A stretch of DNA of 7,538 bases from Thermoplasmata archaeon (lineage in GTDB: Archaea; Thermoplasmatota; E2; DHVEG-1; B8-G13), in the NCBI GenBank assembly GCA_003649745.1, contig QMST01000021.1, forward strand, positions 1 through 7,538, given 5' to 3'. Numbering within the stretch: position 1 is the first letter of the stretch; every line of letters begins with the position of its first letter. A program made the translations under genes and the position numbers. The notes under the pieces are model-generated. The model saw only the letters and a list, made by a program, of their open reading frames with translations. It did no database searches and was not told the DNA's origin. Positions 1-6,101 of the stretch are shown piece by piece.

Positions 1-567
1 ATCGGGTAGATACTCTTTTGGTGGAACAATTTTTATATTCATTCCAACACTGGTACATCCTAGCAGGTAAGAATGAGCCATATTGTTATCACCGTCTCCA
101 ATGTAAACAAAATTTAGTCCAGCCAACCTGTTTTTATACTCTTTAACAGTCATGAGATCCGCGATCACCTGGCAAGGATGTTCTTCATCATCTAAACCAC
201 TGATAACTGGCACGGTTGCATACTTGGCGAGCTCCTGCATAGCTTTATGGCTTTTTGCACGGTACATTATCAAATCAACATATCTAGATAGAACCCTTGC
301 CGTGTCCTCTATGGTTTCCCCTCTACCCAGTTGTATATCATTTGGATTTAGGAAAATCGCATGTCCTCCAAGTAATGTCATCGCAGTCTCGAAGGATACC
401 CTGGTTCTTGTGCTGGGTTTTTCAAAAATCATTGCAAGTGTTTTTCCCCTGAGATAGTTTTCTAGTGATTCTCCATTTTTTGCTCTTCTTTTTAGTTTTA
501 TTGCAAAGTCTATTATTTCCTCAATCTCATCTTTGACATCTAAAATTGAAATCAAATCTTTTTTCAT
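1..567 (-). CDS. argF: Ornithine carbamoyltransferase, N-terminal part (C-terminus outside the window)
   Basis: Cytosolic enzyme joining carbamoyl phosphate and ornithine to give citrulline, in arginine synthesis (reversible in arginine breakdown). The 189 visible codons are open to the window edge and cover the carbamoyl-phosphate domain plus the start of the ornithine domain, a little over half of a usual ~310-residue protein. Visible motifs are the carbamoyl-phosphate loop EKPSTRTRVSFE (residues 49-60), GRGETIEDTARVLSRYVD (81-98), and EEHPCQ (128-133). STRTR together with HPCQ separates OTCases from aspartate carbamoyltransferases. The stretch before HPCQ reads ISGLDDEE, where a related loop usually begins with N rather than S; this is a minor variation. 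The ATG at 567 is chosen because it starts the conserved domain at normal length, no in-frame ATG lies just upstream, and a TTTAAA box lies 30 nt upstream, pointing to a leaderless mRNA. No Shine-Dalgarno sequence is seen. It is divergent from fen. Confident on family; the catabolic or anabolic role is not decidable here. Confidence 0.93.
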   Translation of the reverse strand, partial: MKKDLISILDVKDEIEEIIDFAIKLKRRAKNGESLENYLRGKTLAMIFEKPSTRTRVSFETAMTLLGGHAIFLNPNDIQLGRGETIEDTARVLSRYVDLIMYRAKSHKAMQELAKYATVPVISGLDDEEHPCQVIADLMTVKEYKNRLAGLNFVYIGDGDNNMAHSYLLGCTSVGMNIKIVPPKEYLPD

Positions 568-593
568 AGCAAAACTGGAATGTGAACTGCATG

Positions 594-601
594 CTTTAAA
601 T
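594..601 (-). promoter_or_regulatory. Probable TATA box of argF
   Basis: Read on the minus strand the site is ATTTAAAG. Its centre lies 30 nt before the argF ATG, so transcription would begin within a few bases of the start codon. That spacing and the missing Shine-Dalgarno sequence fit a leaderless archaeal transcript. Assigned by spacing and base content only. Confidence 0.5.
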
Positions 602-620
602 CTTATCCTTTATTAGAAAA

Positions 621-628
621 ACATAAAT
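621..628 (+). promoter_or_regulatory. Possible TATA box of fen
   Basis: ACATAAAT, preceded by an A-run that could act as a BRE, is centred about 29 nt before the fen ATG. No Shine-Dalgarno sequence precedes that ATG, so a leaderless mRNA is likely. The region is AT-rich and contains other TATA-like words (for example CTATATTT at 636-643), so the exact box is uncertain. The argF box lies only about 25 bp away on the other strand. Confidence 0.4.
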
Positions 629-653
629 CATGAAACTATATTTCTAATGCAAT

Positions 654-1682
654 ATGGGTGTTAACATAGGGGATCTTCTGATAAAAGAGGAATGTTCTCT
701 CAAAGATTTTTCAAACAAGGTTATCGCCGTAGATGCATATAATACAATACATCAGTTTTTATCTATAATCAGGCAGCGTGATGGCACACCTTTAAAAGAT
801 AGCAAGGGGCGTATCACCTCGCATTTATCAGGATTGCTTTATAGAACTGCAAACCTGGTTGAGGCAGGGATTAGACCTGTTTATGTTTTTGATGGAGAAC
901 CTCATCCACTTAAAGCGAAAACTCTGGAGAATAGAAAAGAAATCAAAGAAATCGCAGAAAAAGAATGGCAAAAAGCTTTGGAGGAGGGGGATTTAGAAAA
1001 AGCTAAAAGCATGGCTCAGAGAACATCTAGGATCACAGATGAGATAATAGAGCAGAGTAAGAAACTACTAGATGCACTAGGGATACCCTGGGTGCAAGCA
1101 CCTGGCGAGGGAGAGGCACAAGCATGCCATATGGTTAGAAAAGGTGATGCATATGCAGTTGCATCCCAGGATTTTGATGCACTATTATTTGGTGGAAACA
1201 TACTAGTGAGAAACCTAGCTGTTACAGGAAGGAGAAAACTACCAGGAAGGCAAGCCTATGTTAAAGTATCACCAGAGCTAATAAGACTCGATGTAAACCT
1301 CAAAAAACTAGGGATAACACATAAACAACTCGTGGACATGGCTATTCTCATAGGAACCGATTTCAACGATGGAATAAAAGGGATTGGTCCTAAAAAAAGC
1401 TATGAGCTGATCAAAAGAGCAGGAAACGTGGAAAACATCCTTGAAATCATAGGAAAAAAAGATGCTATAAGCAAGGAAATCATAGACGAGGTAAGAAATA
1501 TTTTCCTAAAACCCAAGGTAGTAGATAATTATAAAATAGAATGGCATCCCCTAGATAGAGACACAGTAATTGGTTTATTATGTGATGAGCATCAGTTTTC
1601 AAGAGAGAGAGTTAAAGGAGCATTAGAAAAATTTTCCATACTCGAAAGTTTGAGCAAACAAAAAAATCTCTTTGAATTTTAA
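654..1682 (+). CDS. fen: Flap endonuclease 1 (FEN-1), complete
   Basis: Structure-specific 5' nuclease that removes 5' flaps during Okazaki-fragment maturation and base-excision repair, with PCNA as partner. At 342 residues it has the usual archaeal length. The N-terminal XPG domain begins MGVNIGDLL and carries IAVDAYN (D27) and the VYVFDGEP motif (D80). The XPG-I domain carries APGEGEAQA (E152, E154) and SQDFDALLFG (D173, D175). IGTDFN (D236) then leads into the helix-hairpin-helix GIKGIGPKK (240-248). All seven metal-binding acids fall at the positions known from the Pyrococcus enzyme. The last eight residues, KQKNLFEF, form a PCNA-interacting tail (Q336, L339, F342) that stops one residue short of the common two-aromatic ending. 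The ATG start is fixed because MGV is universally conserved: the processed N-terminal glycine enters the active site. It is divergent from argF, and its stop codon adjoins a transposase remnant. Confidence 0.98.
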   Translation: MGVNIGDLLIKEECSLKDFSNKVIAVDAYNTIHQFLSIIRQRDGTPLKDSKGRITSHLSGLLYRTANLVEAGIRPVYVFDGEPHPLKAKTLENRKEIKEIAEKEWQKALEEGDLEKAKSMAQRTSRITDEIIEQSKKLLDALGIPWVQAPGEGEAQACHMVRKGDAYAVASQDFDALLFGGNILVRNLAVTGRRKLPGRQAYVKVSPELIRLDVNLKKLGITHKQLVDMAILIGTDFNDGIKGIGPKKSYELIKRAGNVENILEIIGKKDAISKEIIDEVRNIFLKPKVVDNYKIEWHPLDRDTVIGLLCDEHQFSRERVKGALEKFSILESLSKQKNLFEF

Positions 1683-1832
1683 AAACAACTTTATTTCGTC
1701 AACAGCTCTTCTCCATTTCCTCTTCACATCAAACAGTTCTTTACATCTCTTGTACCATTTTCTCACTGACTCATGAGAGAAATTTTCAAGTAAATCCAAT
1801 ATTCTCCTAGTTTTTCTATAGGATAAGCGGAG
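1683..1832 (-). pseudogene. Decayed DDE transposase fragment
   Basis: One minus-strand frame reads about 50 residues that look like the middle of an archaeal DDE transposase. It begins LRLSYRKTRRILDLLENF, like the helix-turn-helix region of such enzymes, continues SHESVRKWYKRCKELF, a characteristic block, and then DVKRKWRRAVDEIKLFLKF. The last block resembles the usual RRAVAVDETKLK around the first catalytic aspartate, with about two residues missing and T changed to I. Upstream in this frame there are stops at 1833-1835 and 1842-1844. Downstream it runs into antisense fen sequence and stops at 1623-1625. No start codon, terminal inverted repeats or remaining catalytic domain are present, so this is an internal relic of an insertion sequence. 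The blocks recall IS6/ISA1214-like archaeal elements, but I cannot fix the family. It fills the gap between the 3' ends of fen and the MATE gene. Confidence 0.72.
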
Positions 1833-1857
1833 TTAATGGAACTACATGCAGCAATTT

Positions 1858-3255
1858 TCACTTAAGCCCATCTGAGGAAAGTGGTTTGGGAATGCTTTTC
1901 TTTAAGTGGGAAACTGTAAATTTGCCCCATGTAAATGATATCAATGCTGCTGTAACATTTCCTGTCACAATACCCATCCAGACACCTGTCAGCCCGAAAT
2001 CAAGCACCATGGCAAACAGATAAGCCATCACAATTTGCAATATGATAGTTCTCAATACGGTTACAGTCAGAGCCCTTTCACCCTTCCCTATGCCGTTGAA
2101 CATTGAAGACGTGAGCATTCCAAGAGGTGTCGTTACATAAAACAAAACCATCCATCTCAGGAAATTCACAAGCCCGCTGTAAAGTGAGGCACTGCCTTCT
2201 GAATATGTGAATAGATAGGCAATCTGAGGAGCAAATATTGCTGTTGATACCGCCACTACAATCTCTATACCTATACCTATCTTTATTCCATAGAGATATG
2301 CGACTTCGAGTTTTTCCATGTCTCTTGCACCATATGCAGCACCTGTGACCGCGGTTACTCCTGTTGCCATGCCAAGCAGTGGTATGATGCCTATCATGGT
2401 TATCCTCCATCCGCTTGTGAATATGGCGATGCCGTTGTCTCCGCCCACACCCAGTATAATCCAGTTCAAACCAAACAGAGCTATGGACATTGAAAGCTGC
2501 GCAAGAGATGATGGTATGCCCACGCGCAATATTTCCTTCGCTATTCCCCTATCTGGTTTAAAATCCCTGAACGACATATCAATGTATGTATCGCGCTTTA
2601 CGAATAACCAGTATGCAACAGGGATAAATGATATGACCATGGAAATCAGCGTTGCCCATGCAGCGCCAACAACACCAAGGTTGAATGTGTAAATGAAAAT
2701 GGGATCAAGAATTATGTTCAGAACAGAGCCGATTATCATTGCGTACATCGCCCTTTTTGCATCTCCTTCCCCTCTCAAAATTGCATTTCCTATGTATGAA
2801 AGGAATAAAAATATGGAGCCACCGAAAAGTATTCGGGCATATCTTGATGACATTCCTGCCACTGATACATTTGAGCCCATTGAAACAAAAATTTGGTTCA
2901 GGAAAGGTATGAAAGGCAGGCTGATCGCTCCAGCAATTATAACCCCCATTAGAAAAGTATGGATTGCAGTGTTATCCGCCGCTTCCTTATCCCTTTCGCC
3001 TATTCTTCGCGATATCGCAGAGCTGCCACCCACGCCTATGCCACTTGCCAGGGCGACAATCATCATGAAAAATGGAAAAAACAGCCCGACTGCAGCCAGC
3101 GCATTTGAGCCAAGTCCCGAAACCCATATGGCGTCGACAACATTGTACATTGATGAAACAAACATTGCCACCATCATCGGGATGGAGAGTTTCAGAACTG
3201 CCTTTTTCGGATCGCCGAGAAGTATTTTTACCCCCTCTGTAATTTTACCTTCCAT
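1858..3255 (-). CDS. MATE-family multidrug/cation antiporter
   Basis: Integral membrane exporter, expected to have 12 helices in two six-helix bundles and to exchange drugs or metabolites for H+ or Na+. Its 465 residues match the family. The N-terminus (MEGKITEGVKILLGDPKKAV followed by KLSIPMMVAM) is typical of archaeal and bacterial DinF-type MATE proteins. The acidic cation-site residues known from Pyrococcus MATE are kept at identical positions: D41 in NVVDAIWV and N180/D184 in NIILDPIF. The motif ILRGEGDAKRAMYAMIIG (159-176) is also family-typical. The ATG at 3255 is supported by the sequence GGTGAT three bases upstream and by the conserved N-terminus. Sampled stretches have clearly higher G+C and more GGC, GTC and CTG codons than fen or the DUF3160 gene, suggesting different ancestry. 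The gene stands alone on its transcript, after a long leader. The substrate cannot be inferred. Confidence 0.95.
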   Translation of the reverse strand: MEGKITEGVKILLGDPKKAVLKLSIPMMVAMFVSSMYNVVDAIWVSGLGSNALAAVGLFFPFFMMIVALASGIGVGGSSAISRRIGERDKEAADNTAIHTFLMGVIIAGAISLPFIPFLNQIFVSMGSNVSVAGMSSRYARILFGGSIFLFLSYIGNAILRGEGDAKRAMYAMIIGSVLNIILDPIFIYTFNLGVVGAAWATLISMVISFIPVAYWLFVKRDTYIDMSFRDFKPDRGIAKEILRVGIPSSLAQLSMSIALFGLNWIILGVGGDNGIAIFTSGWRITMIGIIPLLGMATGVTAVTGAAYGARDMEKLEVAYLYGIKIGIGIEIVVAVSTAIFAPQIAYLFTYSEGSASLYSGLVNFLRWMVLFYVTTPLGMLTSSMFNGIGKGERALTVTVLRTIILQIVMAYLFAMVLDFGLTGVWMGIVTGNVTAALISFTWGKFTVSHLKKSIPKPLSSDGLK

Positions 3256-3258
3256 TCA

Positions 3259-3264
3259 ATCACC
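3259..3264 (-). promoter_or_regulatory. Shine-Dalgarno sequence of the MATE gene
   Basis: GGTGAT on the minus strand matches the archaeal 16S 3' end (part of AGGAGGTGAT) and ends three bases before the ATG at 3255. It fixes the start. None of the other starts visible in the window (argF, fen, DUF3160) has such a site. The TGA inside it also ends a 24-codon ORF that begins at 3334. Confidence 0.65.
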
Positions 3265-3560
3265 TTATAAATCCTGCAAAGAGTATGCTGTTCCACTCCA
3301 TGCTTATTTTTTTCAGACGTGATTCATGCTTCATTGCATTTCTCGTTGGTTTAATTATATATGTTCTGATATTCTTTCTATCATTTTTTGATGATATAGC
3401 TGTCCTTCTCCAGCGATTATTCTCTCCATGTTTTTCTCTAAGAAGTATAAGGTCTCATTTGAAAACAGCTTAAAAAGTTTACTATGATACTTTATCCACC
3501 CAAGGTTTAACCCCACATCAAAATTTAAAAGAAAAGCAATCGCAATATAATAAGATCATT
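3260..3560 (-). other. Long leader of the MATE gene with overlapping short ORFs; no recognisable gene
   Basis: This 300-nt stretch lies between a consensus TATA box and the MATE start. One minus-strand frame is open from just after a TGA near 3558 to a TAA at 3355-3357. It offers a GTG start at 3516 (53 residues, beginning GLNLGWIKYHSKLF after the initiator) or an ATG at 3429 (24 residues, MERIIAGEGQLYHQKMIERI followed by SEHI). The neighbouring frame is open from 3454 to a TGA at 3260-3262 and contains ATG 3334 (24 residues, starting MKHESRLKKI). A single -1 slip near 3358 would join both into one product ending four bases before the MATE start. It could be a frameshifted small gene upstream of the transporter, a regulatory leader, or chance. 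I recognise no family in any frame and no known riboswitch. Confidence 0.3.
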
Positions 3561-3574
3561 TGCCCCCATTTTGG

Positions 3575-3582
3575 TATATAAA
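3575..3582 (-). promoter_or_regulatory. Strong TATA box, probable promoter of the MATE transcript
   Basis: On the minus strand this is TTTATATA, the archaeal consensus. It sits just after the T7 terminator of the tRNA unit. A start about 26 nt downstream (near 3552) gives a MATE leader of roughly 300 nt. The word also reads TATATAAA on the plus strand, but no plus-strand gene follows at a sensible distance. Confidence 0.5.
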
Positions 3583-3584
3583 TG

Positions 3585-3615
3585 AAAAAAACTGGTTATT
3601 TAGGCGCTATCTAAA
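3585..3615 (-). terminator. Probable terminator of the tRNA-Gly transcript
   Basis: Just after the tRNA on the minus strand, TTTAG and CTAAA can pair (3611-3615 with 3599-3603, 7-nt loop). A run of seven Ts follows at 3591-3585. Archaeal termination mainly needs the T-run; the short stem may be incidental. Confidence 0.5.
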
Positions 3616-3625
3616 GACGAGTGAA

Positions 3626-3697
3626 TGCGGGTACCGGGATTCGAACCCGGGCTATTGGCTTGGGAAGCCAATGTCCTAACCACTAGACTACACCCGC
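3626..3697 (-). tRNA. tRNA-Gly, anticodon CCC
   Basis: This 72-nt cloverleaf reads GGG glycine codons. The acceptor stem GCGGGTG pairs with TACCCGC (one G-T pair at the base), with discriminator A. The D arm is GTCTAGTGGTTAGGAC. The anticodon stem TTGGC/GCCAA holds the loop TTCCCAA, with anticodon CCC at 3664-3662. The variable loop is four bases, and the T arm is CCGGG-TTCGAAT-CCCGG. The 3' CCA is not encoded and must be added by the CCA enzyme. No intron is present. It is flanked by its own TATA-like element and T-run, so it is probably transcribed alone. Confidence 0.98.
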
Positions 3698-3718
3698 ACT
3701 TAATCACATTTATCAAAG

Positions 3719-3730
3719 TAAAAATAAAAT
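3719..3730 (-). promoter_or_regulatory. Probable TATA box of tRNA-Gly
   Basis: The minus strand reads ATTTTATTTTTA, centred about 28 nt before the 5' end of the tRNA, the usual spacing for an archaeal tRNA promoter. The surroundings are very AT-rich, so the exact box is uncertain. Confidence 0.5.
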
Positions 3731-3755
3731 AGCAAAGTATTTTTGAATATTTTGC

Positions 3756-3767
3756 AAAAACGTTTTT
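3756..3767 (-). terminator. Possible terminator of the DUF3160 gene
   Basis: Directly after the TAA stop, the perfect palindrome AAAAACGTTTTT ends in a T5 run on the minus strand, with further T-rich sequence below it. T-runs alone can terminate archaeal transcription. Support is base content and position only. Confidence 0.35.
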
Positions 3768-6035
3768 TTATTCCGCCATGAAAGATTGTACCCAGGATGC
3801 TCTTTCTGGTGGATTTGCCTGTAGCATTTTCTTCCATTTCTCATCTGTGAGTCTATCATTCATTGGATGCTTAAACTCGTAATAGCTGAACACAGGACCC
3901 GCACCAATTATTACCCTACCATCAGAGACCATATATGCCACTAGTATCATGTCTACATATCCAACTCCTTCCTCTAGGCATTTCCCAGTGTTTGTATCTG
4001 TGTGCACATCAGCAACAATTGTAGTTTCTTTTCCCTTTTCTTTAACACCTGTGACGATGCTATCCAACTTCCCGCCAAAGTTTCTTATAAATGCATAATC
4101 CTCCTCGCTTAATTCTTTTTTTTCCAGCTCATCTTTTGATATATTAAACAGTCTTTGAATGACAGATTCTAAACTTTTTAATCTATCCAATTCGCCCTCC
4201 TTAAGTACGTTCAAACTAGCTAGGCCATTTTTTGTCATTTTTGTAAGTGCTAATATTCTCGAGTAAAATTCTGGAACAGGTTCAACATATCCAACAACTG
4301 GTTTCGGCGGAGGTTCATAGCTGCTTTTCACTAGAGTAGAACTCTGTTTACCATATAGTATAGTGTCATGTCTCAACTCCGCCCAGGATGCCAGAGCAGT
4401 TTGAAGCTCCTTATCCAACCATGCTTTTGTCTGCATAAACGTGGGGTAGCTCTGGTTGAACTCTTTAAGCAGAGATTTTAGAGTGTAAACCCAGCTGAAA
4501 TAAAGGTTTCGATTCCATTCCGTAGCATTCAAGCTGGAAAAGTTTTCTGATAAATTGTTTAACTGTTCATAATAATGCCCATACTCTGTGTCGCCATCGT
4601 TTTCCAGGATCTCAAGAGCTCTTTTTGAACCAAGAACAGCCATAACATCAAGACCACGTGGAAAACACCTAGCAGGTCCACCATCTGTGAACTCCAATGT
4701 AAAAGGCTTATCATCACCCAGGTAGGGATCAACTGCTGGGAAAACAAGCTGTTGAAAAATATAAGAGTCTGGAATGAAACGCTGACCCATGAAACGCATA
4801 CCCTTGGTTTTTTCTAAAATCTTATTGAGATCCTCAACAGTTGCAGTCGGTGGCAACACACACTTTCCAGTATCACCATATATTTTAGGATTTCTCAATT
4901 TTGCTAATTCCAGTTTCAAATCAAACAGTTTTGTATCATTAGATAACTCTGTTAGGTTAAATTTCAGCCCAAATACTTTTCCTATACAATCCAAGTACTC
5001 ATATGGCGTTAGATCATCTGCTGCACCTACGAAAAACGAGGTTACAGAATATATTCTATTCCAAAGTTTTTCTGCAGTCTCTCCATCAACACTAAGATTT
5101 GTGAGCCCTTTAGCAATCAAAGACGCTTGGATAGTTGCAATTTTTGCATCATACCCTTTTAAAAGAAAAGCCATACGGCCATACCACATCATTGCCTTAA
5201 AATATCTCTTTAACTTTTCTGATCTAGTATAATGCCCTCTAGGCAGATACTGAGAATAATCCTCATTATAATGAAAAATTGAGCTATCCTCAAAACCGCT
5301 ATGCTTTTCTATAGCATTTAATTCACTATTCACCTCTTCTTCAACATAATCAGGAATTGTAAACTCCACAGTGGGTATATCCTCAGATCCATTATAATCC
5401 TTGGTGGGTGTTTGCAATAGTTTTAATGCCACGCCAAAATATGCGACATTTCTCCTAGCTGCCTCCTTCAAATCAGGATCTTCAAAGGTTTGATAATCTG
5501 CCTTGGCATTATCAAAAAACGCTTTGCTCAGTTTAAGCAACATATCAAAAAATTCTCTCTCTTCAATACCCTTTAATATTTCGTTAAATTGTATATGGTA
5601 GAGATGTAAAAGTGTATCAGAGGTTACAAAAACAGGTATCCCCTTTTCCTTCATATCTTTATAGGGTTCTACTATGTCATCTACTCGACCATAGTCTATA
5701 ACTACAAAGCCATTGTTTTTAAGCAGTTTTTCCTGTGAAGTTGACAGATGAAACACTTTTGTAATGTTGTTCATATTTGTCACATCATCTAGATCCAGTG
5801 GAAGTTGATATTGTGGAACACTTGAGTTTATCACTTCTCCTTCTAGTTTATAATAGGATGCTATAGCATATTTTGGATTGCTTGTACATGTTGCGTTTAC
5901 CGGGTGGATTATTATCAGACCACTTCCAAAAACAGGTATTTTTCCACCTGTTTCTCCTTTTTGCTGTATACATCCTGATATCGAGGTTCCAACTAAAATC
6001 GTTATTAATAAAATTACTGCTATTTCATTCCTCAT
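3768..6035 (-). CDS. DUF3160-family secreted lipoprotein
   Basis: A large protein of unknown function, predicted to be anchored outside the membrane. From the ATG at 6035 it is 755 residues. The signal peptide is MRNEIAVILLITILVGTS, followed by the lipobox ISGC with Cys22 as the lipid-bearing residue. A linker leads into one long mostly helical domain. Family motifs I recognise are VFVTSDTLLHLYH (135-147), MGQRFIPDSYIFQQL (416-430), PRGLDVMAVLGS (459-470), WAELRHDTILYGKQ (551-564), VADVHTD (674-680) and VFSYYEF (715-721). The conserved H/D/E residues, especially ADVHTD, could bind metal or be catalytic, but this is unproven. There are about 12 N-x-S/T sequons, fitting an exported glycoprotein. 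The frame extends to a TTG at 6053, but the ATG at 6035 is preferred: it lies 25 nt after a good TATA box and starts a normal signal peptide. The gene lies just downstream of the OPT transporter on the same strand. Confidence 0.88.
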   Translation of the reverse strand: MRNEIAVILLITILVGTSISGCIQQKGETGGKIPVFGSGLIIIHPVNATCTSNPKYAIASYYKLEGEVINSSVPQYQLPLDLDDVTNMNNITKVFHLSTSQEKLLKNNGFVVIDYGRVDDIVEPYKDMKEKGIPVFVTSDTLLHLYHIQFNEILKGIEEREFFDMLLKLSKAFFDNAKADYQTFEDPDLKEAARRNVAYFGVALKLLQTPTKDYNGSEDIPTVEFTIPDYVEEEVNSELNAIEKHSGFEDSSIFHYNEDYSQYLPRGHYTRSEKLKRYFKAMMWYGRMAFLLKGYDAKIATIQASLIAKGLTNLSVDGETAEKLWNRIYSVTSFFVGAADDLTPYEYLDCIGKVFGLKFNLTELSNDTKLFDLKLELAKLRNPKIYGDTGKCVLPPTATVEDLNKILEKTKGMRFMGQRFIPDSYIFQQLVFPAVDPYLGDDKPFTLEFTDGGPARCFPRGLDVMAVLGSKRALEILENDGDTEYGHYYEQLNNLSENFSSLNATEWNRNLYFSWVYTLKSLLKEFNQSYPTFMQTKAWLDKELQTALASWAELRHDTILYGKQSSTLVKSSYEPPPKPVVGYVEPVPEFYSRILALTKMTKNGLASLNVLKEGELDRLKSLESVIQRLFNISKDELEKKELSEEDYAFIRNFGGKLDSIVTGVKEKGKETTIVADVHTDTNTGKCLEEGVGYVDMILVAYMVSDGRVIIGAGPVFSYYEFKHPMNDRLTDEKWKKMLQANPPERASWVQSFMAE

Positions 6036-6056
6036 AGAGTCTCCACATTCCAATAG

Positions 6057-6063
6057 TTTTATA
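6057..6063 (-). promoter_or_regulatory. TATA box of the DUF3160 gene
   Basis: TATAAAA on the minus strand is centred 25 nt before the ATG at 6035. The predicted transcription start therefore falls on that ATG and leaves the TTG at 6053 outside the mRNA. The site decides the start codon and shows the gene can be expressed independently of the OPT gene. Confidence 0.6.
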
Positions 6064-6075
6064 GAATAGAACCAG

Positions 6076-6099
6076 GGTTTTATATTTTTTGTTAAAACC
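6076..6099 (-). terminator. Small hairpin after the OPT gene, possible terminator
   Basis: Starting three bases after the OPT stop codon, GGTTTTA and TAAAACC (minus strand) form a perfect 7-bp stem around a 10-base A-rich loop. No T-run follows, so it may act only as a 3'-end structure or be incidental. It lies in the 66-bp gap before the DUF3160 start. Confidence 0.3.
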
Positions 6100-6101
6100 A
6101 G

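Noticed and set aside
152..457. 101-codon plus-strand ORF at the left end
   Set aside because: It is antisense to argF, whose minus-strand frame carries unmistakable STRTR and HPCQ motifs.
3265..3272. TTATAAAT as the TATA box of the MATE gene
   Set aside because: It is centred only about 14 nt before the ATG, so transcription would start inside the coding region and lose the Shine-Dalgarno site.
2318..3322. Two plus-strand ORFs of 124 and 209 codons opposite the MATE gene, and a minus-strand 110-codon ORF (2078-2410)
   Set aside because: These are shadow frames of a well-conserved MATE protein, with no recognisable domains and no start signals.
3360..3400. Possible C/D-box guide RNA (TTGATGA near 3388, CTGA near 3366)
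   Set aside because: The boxes are in the wrong order, box C does not match at the first base, and no D box or inner C'/D' pair follows at 50-70 nt.
3285..3473. 62-codon hydrophobic plus-strand ORF resembling a small membrane protein
   Set aside because: It is antisense to the MATE leader and has no Shine-Dalgarno site. The nearest TATA-like word (3265-3272) is only about 17 nt before its ATG, too close. Its Phe/Leu/Ile richness is what A-rich sequence gives on the other strand.
4789..5232. 147-codon plus-strand ORF inside the DUF3160 gene
   Set aside because: It is a shadow frame opposite conserved DUF3160 motifs.
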